Origin: Desulfopila sp. IMCC35006
GTDB taxonomy: Bacteria; Desulfobacterota; Desulfobulbia; Desulfobulbales; Desulfocapsaceae
Assembly (NCBI RefSeq): GCF_005116645.1
Contig: NZ_SWCM01000005.1
Span: 300,944-364,943 of the forward strand
Reading direction: 5' to 3'
Length of the DNA: 64,000 nt
This document shows positions 9,969 through 19,306 of the stretch, one piece after another (within the stretch, counting starts at the first letter, position 1; every line of letters starts with the position of its first letter). The notes beneath the pieces are model-generated. The model was not told the DNA's origin. It saw only the letters and a list, made by a program, of their open reading frames with translations, and did no database searches. Both the position numbers and the translations under genes were made by a program.

Positions 9969-11069
9969 ATGAAAATAGGAATAGTCGGTTTGCCCAATGT
10001 CGGCAAATCAACGTTGTTTAATGCCCTCACCAAGGCTGGGGCGGAGGCGAGTAATTATCCGTTTTGCACCATTGAACCCAATGTTGGCATCGTCCGTGTT
10101 CCCGATCGACGACTTGATGTTTTAGCACGACTCGGCACCTCGAATAAAATTATTCCCACCACGATTGAATTTGTCGATATTGCCGGACTGGTGAAGGGGG
10201 CGTCCAAAGGAGAAGGGCTGGGCAATAAGTTTCTTGCGCACATTCGAAGTGTTGACGCCATTGCCCATGTCGTCCGCTGCTTTGATGATGACAATATAAC
10301 CCATGTTCACGGCGGAATAGACCCGGTTGGCGATGTAGAAACAATCAATCTGGAGCTGATCCTGTCAGATCTGGATGTGGTCGAAAAGAGGGTATTGTCG
10401 GAGGAAAAGAAAGCACGGGGACAGGATAAGGATGCCCAGATAAAGCTGAGTGGTTTATTAAAAATTAAAGCTATGCTTGAAGCGGAAAAACCGGCCAGAA
10501 TCGCACAGCTCGATAAGCAGGAGAAAATACTGCTGGATAGGGAGATGCAACTGCTGACCAGTAAAAAAGTCATGTATGTCGCCAATGTGGGGGAGGACGA
10601 TCTCGCCTCGGACGGCGCTGACAATCCCTATGTCGGCAAATTGAGAGCTTTTGCCGATTGTCACGGTGATGGCCTGGTATGCGTCTCTGCTAAAATTGAG
10701 GCCGAACTTTCGGAAATGGACGAAATGGAGGCGGAAGTCTTTCTGGCGGAACTGGGCTTAACAGAATCCGGATTTGCCCGTCTTGCCCGGACAGCGTATT
10801 CCCTGTTGGACCTTATCTCTTTTCTGACCACCGGTGAAAAAGAAACCCGTGCCTGGACAATAAAGCAGGGCACCAGGGCACCTCAGGCGGCCGGGGTCAT
10901 CCATACCGATTTTGAAAAACATTTTATCCGGGCGGAAGTGGTTCCATACGACGACCTGGTTGCGGCCGGGTCGTGGGCTGCCGCCCGGGAACGGGGAAAA
11001 TTGAGAACAGAAGGGAAAGACTACGTTTTTCGGGATGGAGAAGTAACGGTGTTTTTGACCAGTGCATGA
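9969..11069 (+). CDS. ychF: Redox-regulated ribosome-binding ATPase YchF
   Basis: YchF/OLA1 is an Obg-family P-loop protein that binds ribosomes and prefers ATP. The 366-residue protein has G1 GLPNVGKST (7-15), G3 DIAGLVKGASKGEGLGNKFL and the altered G4 element NVGEDD typical of the YchF subfamily, in place of NKxD. A coiled-coil insert follows and a C-terminal TGS domain ends the chain (TGEKETRAWTIKQGTRAPQAAGVIHTDFEKHFIRAEV). The ATG at 9969 has AGGAG upstream. It is a single gene with about 165-185 bp of noncoding sequence on each side. Confidence 0.97.
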   Translation: MKIGIVGLPNVGKSTLFNALTKAGAEASNYPFCTIEPNVGIVRVPDRRLDVLARLGTSNKIIPTTIEFVDIAGLVKGASKGEGLGNKFLAHIRSVDAIAHVVRCFDDDNITHVHGGIDPVGDVETINLELILSDLDVVEKRVLSEEKKARGQDKDAQIKLSGLLKIKAMLEAEKPARIAQLDKQEKILLDREMQLLTSKKVMYVANVGEDDLASDGADNPYVGKLRAFADCHGDGLVCVSAKIEAELSEMDEMEAEVFLAELGLTESGFARLARTAYSLLDLISFLTTGEKETRAWTIKQGTRAPQAAGVIHTDFEKHFIRAEVVPYDDLVAAGSWAAARERGKLRTEGKDYVFRDGEVTVFLTSA

Positions 11070-11234
11070 TCCTTCTGAACGGAGCCGGCCCTGCTGTTCT
11101 GGTTTTTACCCGAGCAGCTATTTTAGGTTTTTACCAAATAATCAAAATAGGATATGTTAAAAGGCCTGCAATGAGGGTTGTGGGTGTGGAAAGAACTTTA
11201 CAATAAAGAAAACTAACAACAAAGGAAGGGGAAA

Positions 11235-11984
11235 ATGCTGAGAAAAAATTTATGTCTTCTGTGCAGTTTGCTGACACTGGTTTTTGCGGGGAGCTCGTTT
11301 GGTGCCGAGAAATTGGTTAATGGTATTGACGCAAATTTCCCGCCATTTGCCTTTATCGACAAAACCGGCACGCCAAGTGGATTTGACGTGGAAGCAATGA
11401 ACTGGATTGCCAAAGATATCGGTGTGGAAGTTACCCATCAGCCAATCGAATGGGATGGAATTATTACCAGCCTGCTGACCAAAAAAATCGATATCATCGC
11501 ATCGGGGATGAGTATTACCGAAGAGAGGGCCAAGCAGGTCAATTTTACCATTCCGTACTGGGTCATCAAACAGGTTATGGTCACCAAGAAAAGTTCTCCG
11601 CTGACCGTTGATCAGGCTTTAACCGGTAAAAAAACCATTGGCGTGCAGCAGGGAACTTCCGAGGCCAAATGGTTGAAGGAAGAGGCACCGAAGAAGGGAT
11701 GGAATTTTGAACTCCGCTACTACAGCTCCTCACCTCTTGCCATAGAGGATGTACTCAACGGCAGAATTGATGCGGCAGCAATGGACGATGCTCCGGCAAA
11801 AGACGCGGCCTCTAAAAAAGACGTCCACATTATCGGTACGTTCGGCATGCATGACGAAGAATTCGGCTATGCCGTTCGCAAGGATGAAAAAGAGCTGCTG
11901 GAAAAAGTAAACAAGGCTCTTGCTAAATTTATGGCCACTCCCGAATGGAATAAACTGATTGTAAAATACGGTTTAAACAAATAG
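11235..11984 (+). CDS. Amino-acid ABC transporter, periplasmic substrate-binding protein
   Basis: A 249-residue member of the polar amino-acid binding family (bacterial extracellular solute-binding protein 3). A signal peptide of about 22 residues (RKN n-region, hydrophobic core, SSFGA cleavage region) is followed by VNGIDANFPPFAFID and GFDVEAMNWIAKDIG, the standard first-lobe motifs. Later, KTIGVQQGTSEAKWL and DAAAMDDAPAK form the second lobe. It is the first gene of a transporter operon (binding protein, permease, ATPase, permease). A strong hairpin just downstream should make this the most abundant product. The ligand is not determinable; glutamine/arginine-type systems are closest in layout. 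Confidence 0.92.
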   Translation: MLRKNLCLLCSLLTLVFAGSSFGAEKLVNGIDANFPPFAFIDKTGTPSGFDVEAMNWIAKDIGVEVTHQPIEWDGIITSLLTKKIDIIASGMSITEERAKQVNFTIPYWVIKQVMVTKKSSPLTVDQALTGKKTIGVQQGTSEAKWLKEEAPKKGWNFELRYYSSSPLAIEDVLNGRIDAAAMDDAPAKDAASKKDVHIIGTFGMHDEEFGYAVRKDEKELLEKVNKALAKFMATPEWNKLIVKYGLNK

Positions 11985-11995
11985 GGCGAGAGGAA

Positions 11996-12036
11996 GACGG
12001 GTCCACAGCAATCTTTTGATGTGGACCCGTCTTTTT
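11996..12036 (+). terminator. Intra-operon rho-independent terminator/attenuator
   Basis: A perfect 12-bp stem, GACGGGTCCACA (11996-12007) paired with TGTGGACCCGTC (12020-12031), is followed by TTTTT. It lies between the binding-protein gene and the first permease, where partial termination commonly raises binding-protein over membrane-component expression. Confidence 0.88.
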
Positions 12037-12100
12037 GCGTTTCCGGTTTTTAACCCGTCACTGCTGCAACCATCCTTGTCTCAATCGTCCAGGTAACTCG

Positions 12101-12781
12101 ATGCAAAATGCCTTATCCGTCGTCCTTGATTCCCTGCCATATCTTCTGCAGGGATCATTTCTTACCGCCGGGATAGTGGTCTTCGCCATGTTTCTTGGCC
12201 TTTTTATCGGTATTTTCATGTCGGTCGGCCTTGTCTATGGCAATCGTTTTATCCGATATATATTGACCGCCTACGTCTGGATATTCCGCGGTGTGCCGGT
12301 GGTGGTTCTGCTCTTTCTCTTCTATTTCGGTCTCTTTTCCTTTCTGGGTCTCAATTTCAGCGCCTTTGCCACGGTTTCGATAGTCCTGGGTATGACCACC
12401 GGCGCCTATCAGGCCAATATTTTCAAAGGAGCAATCCTGTCGCTGCCCCATGGTCAGTTCAAGGCTGCCAGCGGTCTTGGCATGAGCGATATGCAGGCAA
12501 TAAAGAACATCGTGCTGCCGCAGATACTGCGGATGTCGATTCCGGCCTGGTCGAATGAGTATTCCATCATCCTCAAGGATTCCGCGCTGGCCTTTGTTAT
12601 CGGGGCACCTGAGATTATGGCCAGGACCCAGTTTGTTGCCTCTCGTACCTACCAGCACCTTTCCCTGTACATTACCGCCGGAATTATCTATTTTCTCCTC
12701 ACCTGGGCCGGGGTCATCGGTTTGCGAAAACTAGAACAATATGTCCGTATTCCGGGCTATTCTCAGCATGGAAATCAATAA
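12101..12781 (+). CDS. Amino-acid ABC transporter permease (first)
   Basis: A HisM/GlnP-type inner-membrane permease of 226 residues from ATG 12101 (MQNALSVVLDSLPYLLQGSF). The frame is open from 12035, but the extra residues overlap the terminator region and are hydrophilic. About five hydrophobic segments are visible. The ATPase-contacting EAA loop is present as AASGLGMSDMQAIKNIVLPQILRMSIPAWSNEY. The stop codon overlaps the ATG of the ATPase gene by one base (TAATG), so translation is coupled. Confidence 0.9.
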   Translation: MQNALSVVLDSLPYLLQGSFLTAGIVVFAMFLGLFIGIFMSVGLVYGNRFIRYILTAYVWIFRGVPVVVLLFLFYFGLFSFLGLNFSAFATVSIVLGMTTGAYQANIFKGAILSLPHGQFKAASGLGMSDMQAIKNIVLPQILRMSIPAWSNEYSIILKDSALAFVIGAPEIMARTQFVASRTYQHLSLYITAGIIYFLLTWAGVIGLRKLEQYVRIPGYSQHGNQ

Positions 12782-13545
12782 TGACTGAAAAAATGGTGAT
12801 TCTTCGGGTGAACAATCTCTCTAAATCTTTCGGGGACAGTACAATTCTCAACTCGGTAAGCATCGAGTTGGCCAAGGGCGAAATAAAGGTCCTTATCGGT
12901 CCTTCCGGGGGAGGGAAAAGTACCCTGCTGCAATGCATTAACTGTCTGGTCGTGCCGGATGCCGGCGAGATCGAGCTGGATAATGCGCGCATCCAGTTCA
13001 CCCGGAAGCAGGATATCTACCGGTTGCGCCAGCAGGTGGGCATGATTTTCCAGGATTTCAATCTCTTTGACCACCTGACTGCTCTCGATAATATTACCAT
13101 TGCCCTGCGTAAAGTAAAAAAGATGCCGAAAAAAGAGGCCGAAAAACGGGCACGCCTGGAACTCGAGCAGGTCGGCCTGGGCGACAAAGAGACCCTCTAT
13201 CCGGCACAACTGTCCGGGGGACAGAAACAGCGGGTGGCTATCGCCAGGGCATTGGCCATGGACCCGAAGATTTTATTGCTCGATGAACCGACCTCCGCTC
13301 TGGATCCTACCTTGATCGGCGAAGTAATCAGCGTCATCAAAGGTCTGGCCGTCAAAGGGATGACCATGATCATGGCCACCCACCAGATCAGCCTGATCTA
13401 TAATCTGGCCGATGAGATACTCTTTATGGAAAACGGCAGGATAGTCGAGCAGGGCCCGCCGGCCGCACTTCTCGCCGCCGGCAATAAAAGTAAATCCCAG
13501 GGGTTTTGTGACCGGCTCAACGAACTCTCCGAGGTCGAGGGCTAA
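12781..13545 (+). CDS. Amino-acid ABC transporter ATP-binding protein (GlnQ type)
   Basis: A 254-residue ATPase that energises the flanking permeases. Walker A is GPSGGGKST (40-48), the Q-loop lies in MIFQDFNLFDHLT, the signature is LSGGQKQR, Walker B is ILLLDEPTSALD, and the switch His is in MATHQISL. The length and the motif context are those of polar amino-acid importers. It starts inside the stop codon of the first permease and is followed two bases later by a second permease. Confidence 0.95.
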   Translation: MTEKMVILRVNNLSKSFGDSTILNSVSIELAKGEIKVLIGPSGGGKSTLLQCINCLVVPDAGEIELDNARIQFTRKQDIYRLRQQVGMIFQDFNLFDHLTALDNITIALRKVKKMPKKEAEKRARLELEQVGLGDKETLYPAQLSGGQKQRVAIARALAMDPKILLLDEPTSALDPTLIGEVISVIKGLAVKGMTMIMATHQISLIYNLADEILFMENGRIVEQGPPAALLAAGNKSKSQGFCDRLNELSEVEG

Positions 13546-13547
13546 GC

Positions 13548-14213
13548 GTGGAACTGTCACCCTTTTACCAGGAACTGTTTGTAAGCCTCAATCGCGGGCT
13601 GGTCATGTCCATCGCCCTTATCGTCCCTTCAGCGGTAGGCGGAGTCCTGATCGGTATTGTCGCCGGTGCCATACGAACCTATGGCAACAGATATCTCAAG
13701 ACAATTGCGGATTGCTATGCCGCGGTATTTCGCGGGACACCGCTGGTTATCCAGTTGTTTGTCCTCTATTTCGGCCTGCCTAATATCGGTATCTACCTGA
13801 CGCCCTATGTTGCCGCTGTTCTCGGTTTTACCTTTTGCAGCGGGGCCTACCAGTCGGAGTATGTGCGGGGGGCGCTCCTGTCGATTAAAAGCGGTCAATA
13901 TCTTGGCGGCCAGGCTCTGGGCTTTACCACGTTCCAGACCATTGTCTGGATCATTATCCCCCAGGCAGTGCGCCGGGCCATTCATGGCTGCGGCAACGAA
14001 ATTATCTATCTGATCAAGTATTCCTCTCTGGCGTTCATCGTCACCTGTATCGAATTGACCGGAGAGGGGAAAACCATTGCCACCGAGTATTTTCGTTTTA
14101 CCGAGGTCTTCGGGATAATCGGCCTCTATTACCTCGGGTTGGTTTCCCTCGCTATTATCATTCTCAAAAAAATTGAACAGCGCCTTTTCATTCCAGGCTT
14201 TGGTCATCATTGA
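13548..14213 (+). CDS. Amino-acid ABC transporter permease (second)
   Basis: A 221-residue HisM/GlnP-family permease starting at GTG 13548, two bases after the ATPase stop. It has several hydrophobic segments and the EAA loop GGQALGFTTFQTIVWIIIPQAVRRAIHGCGNE. It resembles the first permease, so the channel is probably a heterodimer. It ends 32 bases before the glcD-like gene, which suggests the transporter and the two downstream enzymes are one operon. Confidence 0.92.
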   Translation: MELSPFYQELFVSLNRGLVMSIALIVPSAVGGVLIGIVAGAIRTYGNRYLKTIADCYAAVFRGTPLVIQLFVLYFGLPNIGIYLTPYVAAVLGFTFCSGAYQSEYVRGALLSIKSGQYLGGQALGFTTFQTIVWIIIPQAVRRAIHGCGNEIIYLIKYSSLAFIVTCIELTGEGKTIATEYFRFTEVFGIIGLYYLGLVSLAIIILKKIEQRLFIPGFGHH

Positions 14214-14245
14214 GATCGAAGTTGTAACCTTTACCGTTATCCGCC

Positions 14246-15637
14246 ATGGTTCAATATTCTCCTGTTACCGATACGATCAAAGCCGCCATACGGCAAAGAA
14301 TCGCCCCTGAATTAATTCTCAGCACCCCTGCGGAACTTGCTCAATTTGCCGGCGATGCCTCCACCCTGACCTACACCCCCGAGCTGGTTGTCCGGGCCCA
14401 GAGTGTCGGGGATATTCAAGCCTTATTGGAGCTGGCCAATATCTACCGTTTTCCGGTCACCCCGCGCGGCGGAGGGTCGGGACTTGCCGGTGGATGCCTG
14501 CCGTCTCTTGGCGGAGTGGTGCTGCTCACCGGAGGACTCAACCGGATCACGGCGATTGATGGGAAAAATTTTGTCATGAAGGTCGAACCTGGGGTTATCA
14601 GCCAGCAGGTACGCCTGGCAGCAGATGCAGCTGGCCTGTTCTACCCGCCTGATCCGGCCGGGATGGATCTCAGCACTATCGGCGGCAATGCGGCAACCGA
14701 CGCCGGAGGCCCGGCCTGTGTCAAATACGGTACCACCCGTGATTATATTCTTGGCCTGGAGGCAGTCCTTCCGAGCGGTCAGCTGATAACGACCGGTGTA
14801 CAGACGAGAAAGGGGGTCGTTGGCTATGATCTGACGAATCTGCTGGTCGGCAGCGAAGGGACGCTTGGGATTATCACCTCGCTGACCCTGAAGCTGCTCG
14901 CCAAACCTGCGGCCACCCAAGGGATGATGTGTGTTTTCCGCGACATGGTGTCCGCCATGAACTGTGTGGCGGCAATCATGGGTCAGGGATACCTGCCCAG
15001 CGCCATAGAGTTTCTTGACCATCGGTGCCTGTCTCTTATCGGCGAGCTGCTGCCTTTTTCTCTGCCTCCCGGCAAATCATCCATCTTGATCGTCGAGGTC
15101 GATGGACCCGAAAGCCAGGTTGCGGCCGAAATGGAGGCTATTTGCGCAATTGCCCGGGCGGAAGCAGCCATCGAGCTGATTAAAGCCAACAGTACCGAAG
15201 AGAGGGAAAAGATCTGGGCGGTCCGTCGCCAGGTGAGTCTGCGCATCCATGACTATGCAAAGCTGTACATTCCGGAGGATATCGTGGTTCCTCTTACCGC
15301 CATTGCCGAACTGGTTGATGCGCTGCCTTTTTATGAAGAGAAATACGGCATTGAGGTCTTTGCCTTCGGACATGCGGGAGACGGTAACATCCACCTCAAT
15401 ATAACCACCCAGAGCCTCGACAGGCAGGATCTGGCCCATGAGGGTACCAGGGCCCTGCTTGACTTGACTTTACGGCTACAGGGGACCATTTCAGGCGAAC
15501 ATGGCATCGGTCTGGCCAAGGCACCGTATCTGTCGATGGAGCTGTCGCCCCACAGTATCGAGCTGCAGAGAAGCATCAAAAAGTTGTTCGATCCGAACCT
15601 GGTGTTAAACCCGGGAAAAATATTTCCAGAAGATTAA
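14246..15637 (+). CDS. FAD-linked 2-hydroxyacid dehydrogenase, GlcD/D-lactate dehydrogenase type
   Basis: A 463-residue PCMH/VAO-family flavoprotein that oxidises a 2-hydroxyacid (glycolate, D-lactate or D-2-hydroxyglutarate) to the 2-oxoacid. The FAD-binding domain contains TPRGGGSGLAGG, EPGVISQQV, STIGGNAATDAGG and GSEGTLGIITSLTL; the C-terminal cap has FAFGHAGDGNIHLN and SGEHGIGLAKAPYL, the metal/substrate histidine motifs of this family. There is no adjacent glcE/glcF or iron-sulfur partner. Being downstream of an amino-acid importer and immediately before an aminotransferase, it may make or remove the 2-oxoacid partner of that enzyme. Confidence 0.88.
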   Translation: MVQYSPVTDTIKAAIRQRIAPELILSTPAELAQFAGDASTLTYTPELVVRAQSVGDIQALLELANIYRFPVTPRGGGSGLAGGCLPSLGGVVLLTGGLNRITAIDGKNFVMKVEPGVISQQVRLAADAAGLFYPPDPAGMDLSTIGGNAATDAGGPACVKYGTTRDYILGLEAVLPSGQLITTGVQTRKGVVGYDLTNLLVGSEGTLGIITSLTLKLLAKPAATQGMMCVFRDMVSAMNCVAAIMGQGYLPSAIEFLDHRCLSLIGELLPFSLPPGKSSILIVEVDGPESQVAAEMEAICAIARAEAAIELIKANSTEEREKIWAVRRQVSLRIHDYAKLYIPEDIVVPLTAIAELVDALPFYEEKYGIEVFAFGHAGDGNIHLNITTQSLDRQDLAHEGTRALLDLTLRLQGTISGEHGIGLAKAPYLSMELSPHSIELQRSIKKLFDPNLVLNPGKIFPED

Positions 15638-15655
15638 GGCAGGGCCATAGAGCTT

Positions 15656-16861
15656 ATGACACATTCCCGGCACACTAACGATTCGACGCGCCTCAGCAGA
15701 AGAGTGCGCAATATTTCTCCGTCAGCCACCAAGCAGATGGCGCTTCTTGCCGCTGGAATAGGCGGCTGTGTTTCTCTCGGCCAGGGGGTCCCCTCGTTTG
15801 CCACGCCGCCGCATATTGTCGAGGCGGTGATAAGGGCCCTGCGGGAGGACCCCGGCAGCGGTCATTATTCCCTGCAGACCGGGATGCCCGCGCTGCGAAG
15901 ACAGATCAGTCAGTATATGCTCCGGGAAAAAAATGTGGCAATAGACCCGGAAAGAGAAGTCTGTGTCACTGTCGGCGGCATGGAGGCTCTGCTGGCCACG
16001 GTCATGACGGTGGTAGACGAGGGTGATGAGGTTATTCTGCCTTCTCCCACCTATGCCTCCTATATCGAACAGGTTCAACTCGCCGGGGGCATTCCGGTAT
16101 TCGTGCCGTTAACCAGCGCCTGGGGCCTGGATCTGGCGGCGATCAGTAAAGCGATTACCGCCAAAACCAGGGCCATAATGCTGTGCAATCCCGGTAATCC
16201 GACCGGGACAGTTTTCTCTGATGCGGAAACCATTGCCCTCTGTAAACTGGCCGTTACCCATAATTTTGTGGTCATCACCGATGAGGCGTATGACTATATG
16301 GTCTATGACGGCGGGATGCCGGTGAATCCGCTCAGTATCGATGCCTTTCGCAATCATGTGATTTCCATCTCTTCTCTTTCCAAAAAATATGCCCTTACCG
16401 GCTGGCGGGTGGGCTGGGTTGCCGCGGCAGGGATATGGATGGAACAGATCATGAAAGTCCATGACGCAACAGCCATCTGTGCCCCGACACCATCGCAGTT
16501 TGCCGCCCTTGCCGCCCTTGACGGAGACCAGGAGTGTGTTGCAGAAATGCGCGATGCGCTGGTCAAACGACGGACTCTGTGCTGCGCTCGCCTCGACAGG
16601 CTGCAGAAGTATTTTTCCTATGTGCCGCCCAGAGGTGCATTTTATGTCATGGCCAGATACCTGTTTCAGGCAGCCTCATCCCAGGAGGTGGCCACCCGCC
16701 TGCTCGAGGAGGCAAGGGTTATTACCATTCCCGGCGGCGCTTTTGGTCAAGGCGGGGAGGGACATCTGCGCCTGTCTTTTGGCGGTGAATTGACGGTGAT
16801 CGATGAGGCCTTTGACCGCATAGAACAATGGTGCATGACGGCAGCCCCCACCTTGCCCTGA
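15656..16861 (+). CDS. PLP-dependent class I/II aminotransferase
   Basis: A 401-residue fold-type I aminotransferase of the aspartate aminotransferase superfamily. It shows SLGQGVPSFATPPHI near the N-terminus, the PLP-phosphate loop VTVGGMEALLATVMTVVDEGDEV, NPGNPTG, the PLP-ring Asp/Tyr in ITDEAYDYMVYDG, and the Schiff-base lysine in SLSKKYALTGWRVGW. The C-terminal substrate Arg lies in LRLSFGG. It starts 19 bases after the glcD-like gene. Substrate is unknown; the operon suggests an imported amino acid is transaminated. Confidence 0.9.
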   Translation: MTHSRHTNDSTRLSRRVRNISPSATKQMALLAAGIGGCVSLGQGVPSFATPPHIVEAVIRALREDPGSGHYSLQTGMPALRRQISQYMLREKNVAIDPEREVCVTVGGMEALLATVMTVVDEGDEVILPSPTYASYIEQVQLAGGIPVFVPLTSAWGLDLAAISKAITAKTRAIMLCNPGNPTGTVFSDAETIALCKLAVTHNFVVITDEAYDYMVYDGGMPVNPLSIDAFRNHVISISSLSKKYALTGWRVGWVAAAGIWMEQIMKVHDATAICAPTPSQFAALAALDGDQECVAEMRDALVKRRTLCCARLDRLQKYFSYVPPRGAFYVMARYLFQAASSQEVATRLLEEARVITIPGGAFGQGGEGHLRLSFGGELTVIDEAFDRIEQWCMTAAPTLP

Positions 16862-16959
16862 TCCTGCAGCCAGCTTATACTCTCACCTATCAGGCGAGGT
16901 ATTTGAATTTACAAAAATGAATCGATAACAACCGGCAATTACAACCAGGAGGCAATTTC

Positions 16960-17397
16960 GTGAATACTCTCATTGTTGCCTGTGCATCATGCGGCAAGAA
17001 GAATAGAATTCCGGCCAGTAAACAATTTCTGCATCCCAAATGCGGCCATTGTCATGTCCCGCTTAATATGACGGGAAAAGGTGTGCCGGTGGAACTTGGT
17101 GATTACGACTTCCATGACTTTGTCAAGCAGGCTCCCTTGCCGGTCATGGTCGATTTTTTTTCGCCAACCTGTGGTCCCTGCAGGACGATGCTGCCGATAG
17201 TCGATGCTATGGCCAGCGAGCATACCCAGAGGTTTATCATCGCCAAGGTCGATACCAGCAAAAACCAGCAGATTGCCGCATTTTTCAATATCCGGGGAGT
17301 GCCGACCTTCATGTTTTTTAAGAACGGCAGCCTTGTCGATCAGATTGCCGGCGCTGTTGGCCAGTATGTTCTGGAGCAGAAGCTGCAGAATTTATAA
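16960..17397 (+). CDS. trxC: Thioredoxin 2 (TrxC type) with N-terminal zinc site
   Basis: A 145-residue disulfide reductase. The first 35 residues carry two Cys pairs, C8-x2-C11 and C28-x2-C31, the zinc ribbon that defines thioredoxin 2. The thioredoxin domain has the active site CGPC at 71-74 and the cis-Pro loop RGVPTFMFF. The start is GTG 16960, with AGGAGG about nine bases upstream. It is a cytoplasmic redox protein; zinc-ribbon thioredoxins are often linked to oxidative stress. No thioredoxin reductase lies next to it. Confidence 0.93.
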   Translation: MNTLIVACASCGKKNRIPASKQFLHPKCGHCHVPLNMTGKGVPVELGDYDFHDFVKQAPLPVMVDFFSPTCGPCRTMLPIVDAMASEHTQRFIIAKVDTSKNQQIAAFFNIRGVPTFMFFKNGSLVDQIAGAVGQYVLEQKLQNL

Positions 17398-17614
17398 GCC
17401 ACTCTTGCAGCATCTCTGGTCACTGTTTTTCCCCGCAGCGTGCCGATATTTTTCGTTTGCGTTGTCGTGCCAATACCTTGCCGTGTGGAAAAATAACAGC
17501 TCTGCAGGTTGCCAGTTGTCGTCTTCATAAAATCATGCAATATGGTATGCAAGAGTGGCTCGGGTTCCTATGTGTCACTTTTTTCCTACTTTTAATTAAA
17601 CCGCAGGGAGAGTT

Positions 17615-18742
17615 ATGGCCAGAATTGTCATCAGCGGCACCGGAGTGTTCACTCCGCCATTTTCAATTACCAATGAAGAACTTGTCCTTTCCTTTAATAC
17701 ATTTGTCCGGAATTTTAATAACGAAAACCAGGATGAGATTGGTGCCGGAACCTGCCAGCCATTAACGGAGTCCAGTGCCGAGTTCATCGAAAGGGCCTCG
17801 GGTATAAAAAGCCGGTTTGTCATGGATCGTGACGGGGTTCTTGATCCGAAGATTATGTGTCCGCAGTTGCCAAAACGGTCAATACAGGACGGGTCTCTGC
17901 AATGCGAAATAAGTGTCGCGGCCGCGAAAGAAGCAATGGACAGGGCGGGCAAGAAGCCGGAGGATATCGATGCGGTCATTGTATCCTGCTCCAATATGGA
18001 ACGCCCTTACCCGGCAATTGCCGTTGAAGTGCAGGAGGCTTTGGGGATTGCCGGTTTTGCCTTTGATATGAATATCGCCTGTTCTTCGGCTACCTTCGCG
18101 ATCCAAACGGCGGTTGATTCTATTTTCCGGGGCAATGCCAGGGCCATTCTCATGGTCAATCCGGAAATCTGCTCCGGTCATCTGAATTTTCGTGATCGAG
18201 ACAGCCACTTCATCTTCGGTGATGTGTGTACGGCGGTAATTATCGAGCAGGAGGAACACTGCAGTAAAAGAGATGTCTTTGAGATTATCGGCACAAAACT
18301 GGCGACCAAATACTCCACTAATATCTATAACGGCTTTGGTTTTCTCAATCGCACCGCACCCGATCAGGGCTCTGAAAAAGAAAGGCTTTTCGTCCAGGAG
18401 GGTAGGAAGGTTTTTAAAGAGGTGGTGCCTTTTGCAACAGAAATCATTCTCAGTCATCTGGCCAGGCATAACCTTGCCCCGTCTGATTTAAAGCGGGTCT
18501 GGCTGCATCAGGCAAATCTCAATATGAATCAGCTGATCTGCAAAAAATTGCTCGGCACCGAGATCACCACAGATGTAACGCCCACCATCCTCGATACCTA
18601 TGCCAACACCGCCTCGGCCGGATCGATTATCTGTTTTCATAAGAATCATGATGATTTAAAAGAACATGATCTCGGTGTCATCTGTTCCTTTGGCGCCGGA
18701 TACTCCGTCGGCAATATCATTGTGCGGCGAATAGTTCTTTAA
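17615..18742 (+). CDS. Beta-ketoacyl-ACP synthase III-like enzyme (thiolase fold)
   Basis: A 375-residue KAS III-family protein. The catalytic triad is visible: Cys156 in FDMNIACSSATFAIQ, His298 in VWLHQANLNMN and Asn331 in DTYANTASAGS, with the C-terminal SFGAGYSVGNIIVRR. It is longer than FabH (about 320), with an insertion in the first 90 residues, and so resembles the FabH-like paralogues that use medium-chain acyl-CoA or make ketone products. No acyl-carrier or other fatty-acid gene is near, so it is not obviously the housekeeping FabH. ATG 17615 follows AGGGAG. Confidence 0.82.
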   Translation: MARIVISGTGVFTPPFSITNEELVLSFNTFVRNFNNENQDEIGAGTCQPLTESSAEFIERASGIKSRFVMDRDGVLDPKIMCPQLPKRSIQDGSLQCEISVAAAKEAMDRAGKKPEDIDAVIVSCSNMERPYPAIAVEVQEALGIAGFAFDMNIACSSATFAIQTAVDSIFRGNARAILMVNPEICSGHLNFRDRDSHFIFGDVCTAVIIEQEEHCSKRDVFEIIGTKLATKYSTNIYNGFGFLNRTAPDQGSEKERLFVQEGRKVFKEVVPFATEIILSHLARHNLAPSDLKRVWLHQANLNMNQLICKKLLGTEITTDVTPTILDTYANTASAGSIICFHKNHDDLKEHDLGVICSFGAGYSVGNIIVRRIVL

Positions 18743-18831
18743 TAAAGAGGCAAGAAGGACGATACAAAAAAACAGGCCCATTGATTGGCCCATTAAAACA
18801 GTCGCCAATACTGTCAGTATTCCCCTTGTCC

Positions 18832-18866
18832 CCCCGCCTTCTGCTTCGCAGGCGGGGTACTTTATA
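18832..18866. terminator. Terminator hairpin between convergent genes
   Basis: CCCCGCCT (18832-18839) pairs with AGGCGGGG (18850-18857) and is followed by a short T-rich run. It sits between the KAS III-like gene (plus) and the PilZ gene (minus). Confidence 0.6.
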
Positions 18867-18874
18867 GCGTAGAT

Positions 18875-19306
18875 CTAAACTGTAGTGTCATCTTGTGCAG
18901 GTGACACTTCAAAGGATACATCTATTTCGTTGCCATCTTTGTCTTTAATCCAATCTCTCATAATATCGCGCTTGTCAATGTGCTTGATAAATTCCTCGGT
19001 AGCTTGAAACGCACTGATAATATTTTTTAAAATTTTGAGATTTGATGGATCGATGTTGGTAATCTTAAATCCCGCCGAATTTTTGTAGGTATGAACAAGA
19101 GTTCCTGAAAAGTGCATTTCTCCATGAGAAATTGTTGTCACCTGGATTTTGTATTCGGTGTTTTCCAGACGATTTGAAAAATCATTTATGCCTATCCCAT
19201 TTTCACTGATATCCAGAGCACTTGCCTTAATAACAACGCCTAATTCACTTTCCAGGGATACGCCCCCAATGACAGGTACCCTGATATGTAGTCGTTTATA
19301 TTTCAT
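18875..19306 (-). CDS. PilZ-domain protein
   Basis: A 143-residue protein with the two c-di-GMP-binding elements of PilZ: RLHIR (RxxxR, residues 5-9) at the N-terminus and DISENG (D32-x-S34-x-x-G37). No other domain is evident, so it is probably a single-domain c-di-GMP effector or adaptor acting in the cytoplasm. The C-terminal 50 residues are charged and do not resemble anything I recognise. The gene is isolated: a terminator lies on one side and about 500 bp of noncoding DNA on the other, so its target is not indicated by context. Confidence 0.8.
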   Translation of the reverse strand: MKYKRLHIRVPVIGGVSLESELGVVIKASALDISENGIGINDFSNRLENTEYKIQVTTISHGEMHFSGTLVHTYKNSAGFKITNIDPSNLKILKNIISAFQATEEFIKHIDKRDIMRDWIKDKDGNEIDVSFEVSPAQDDTTV

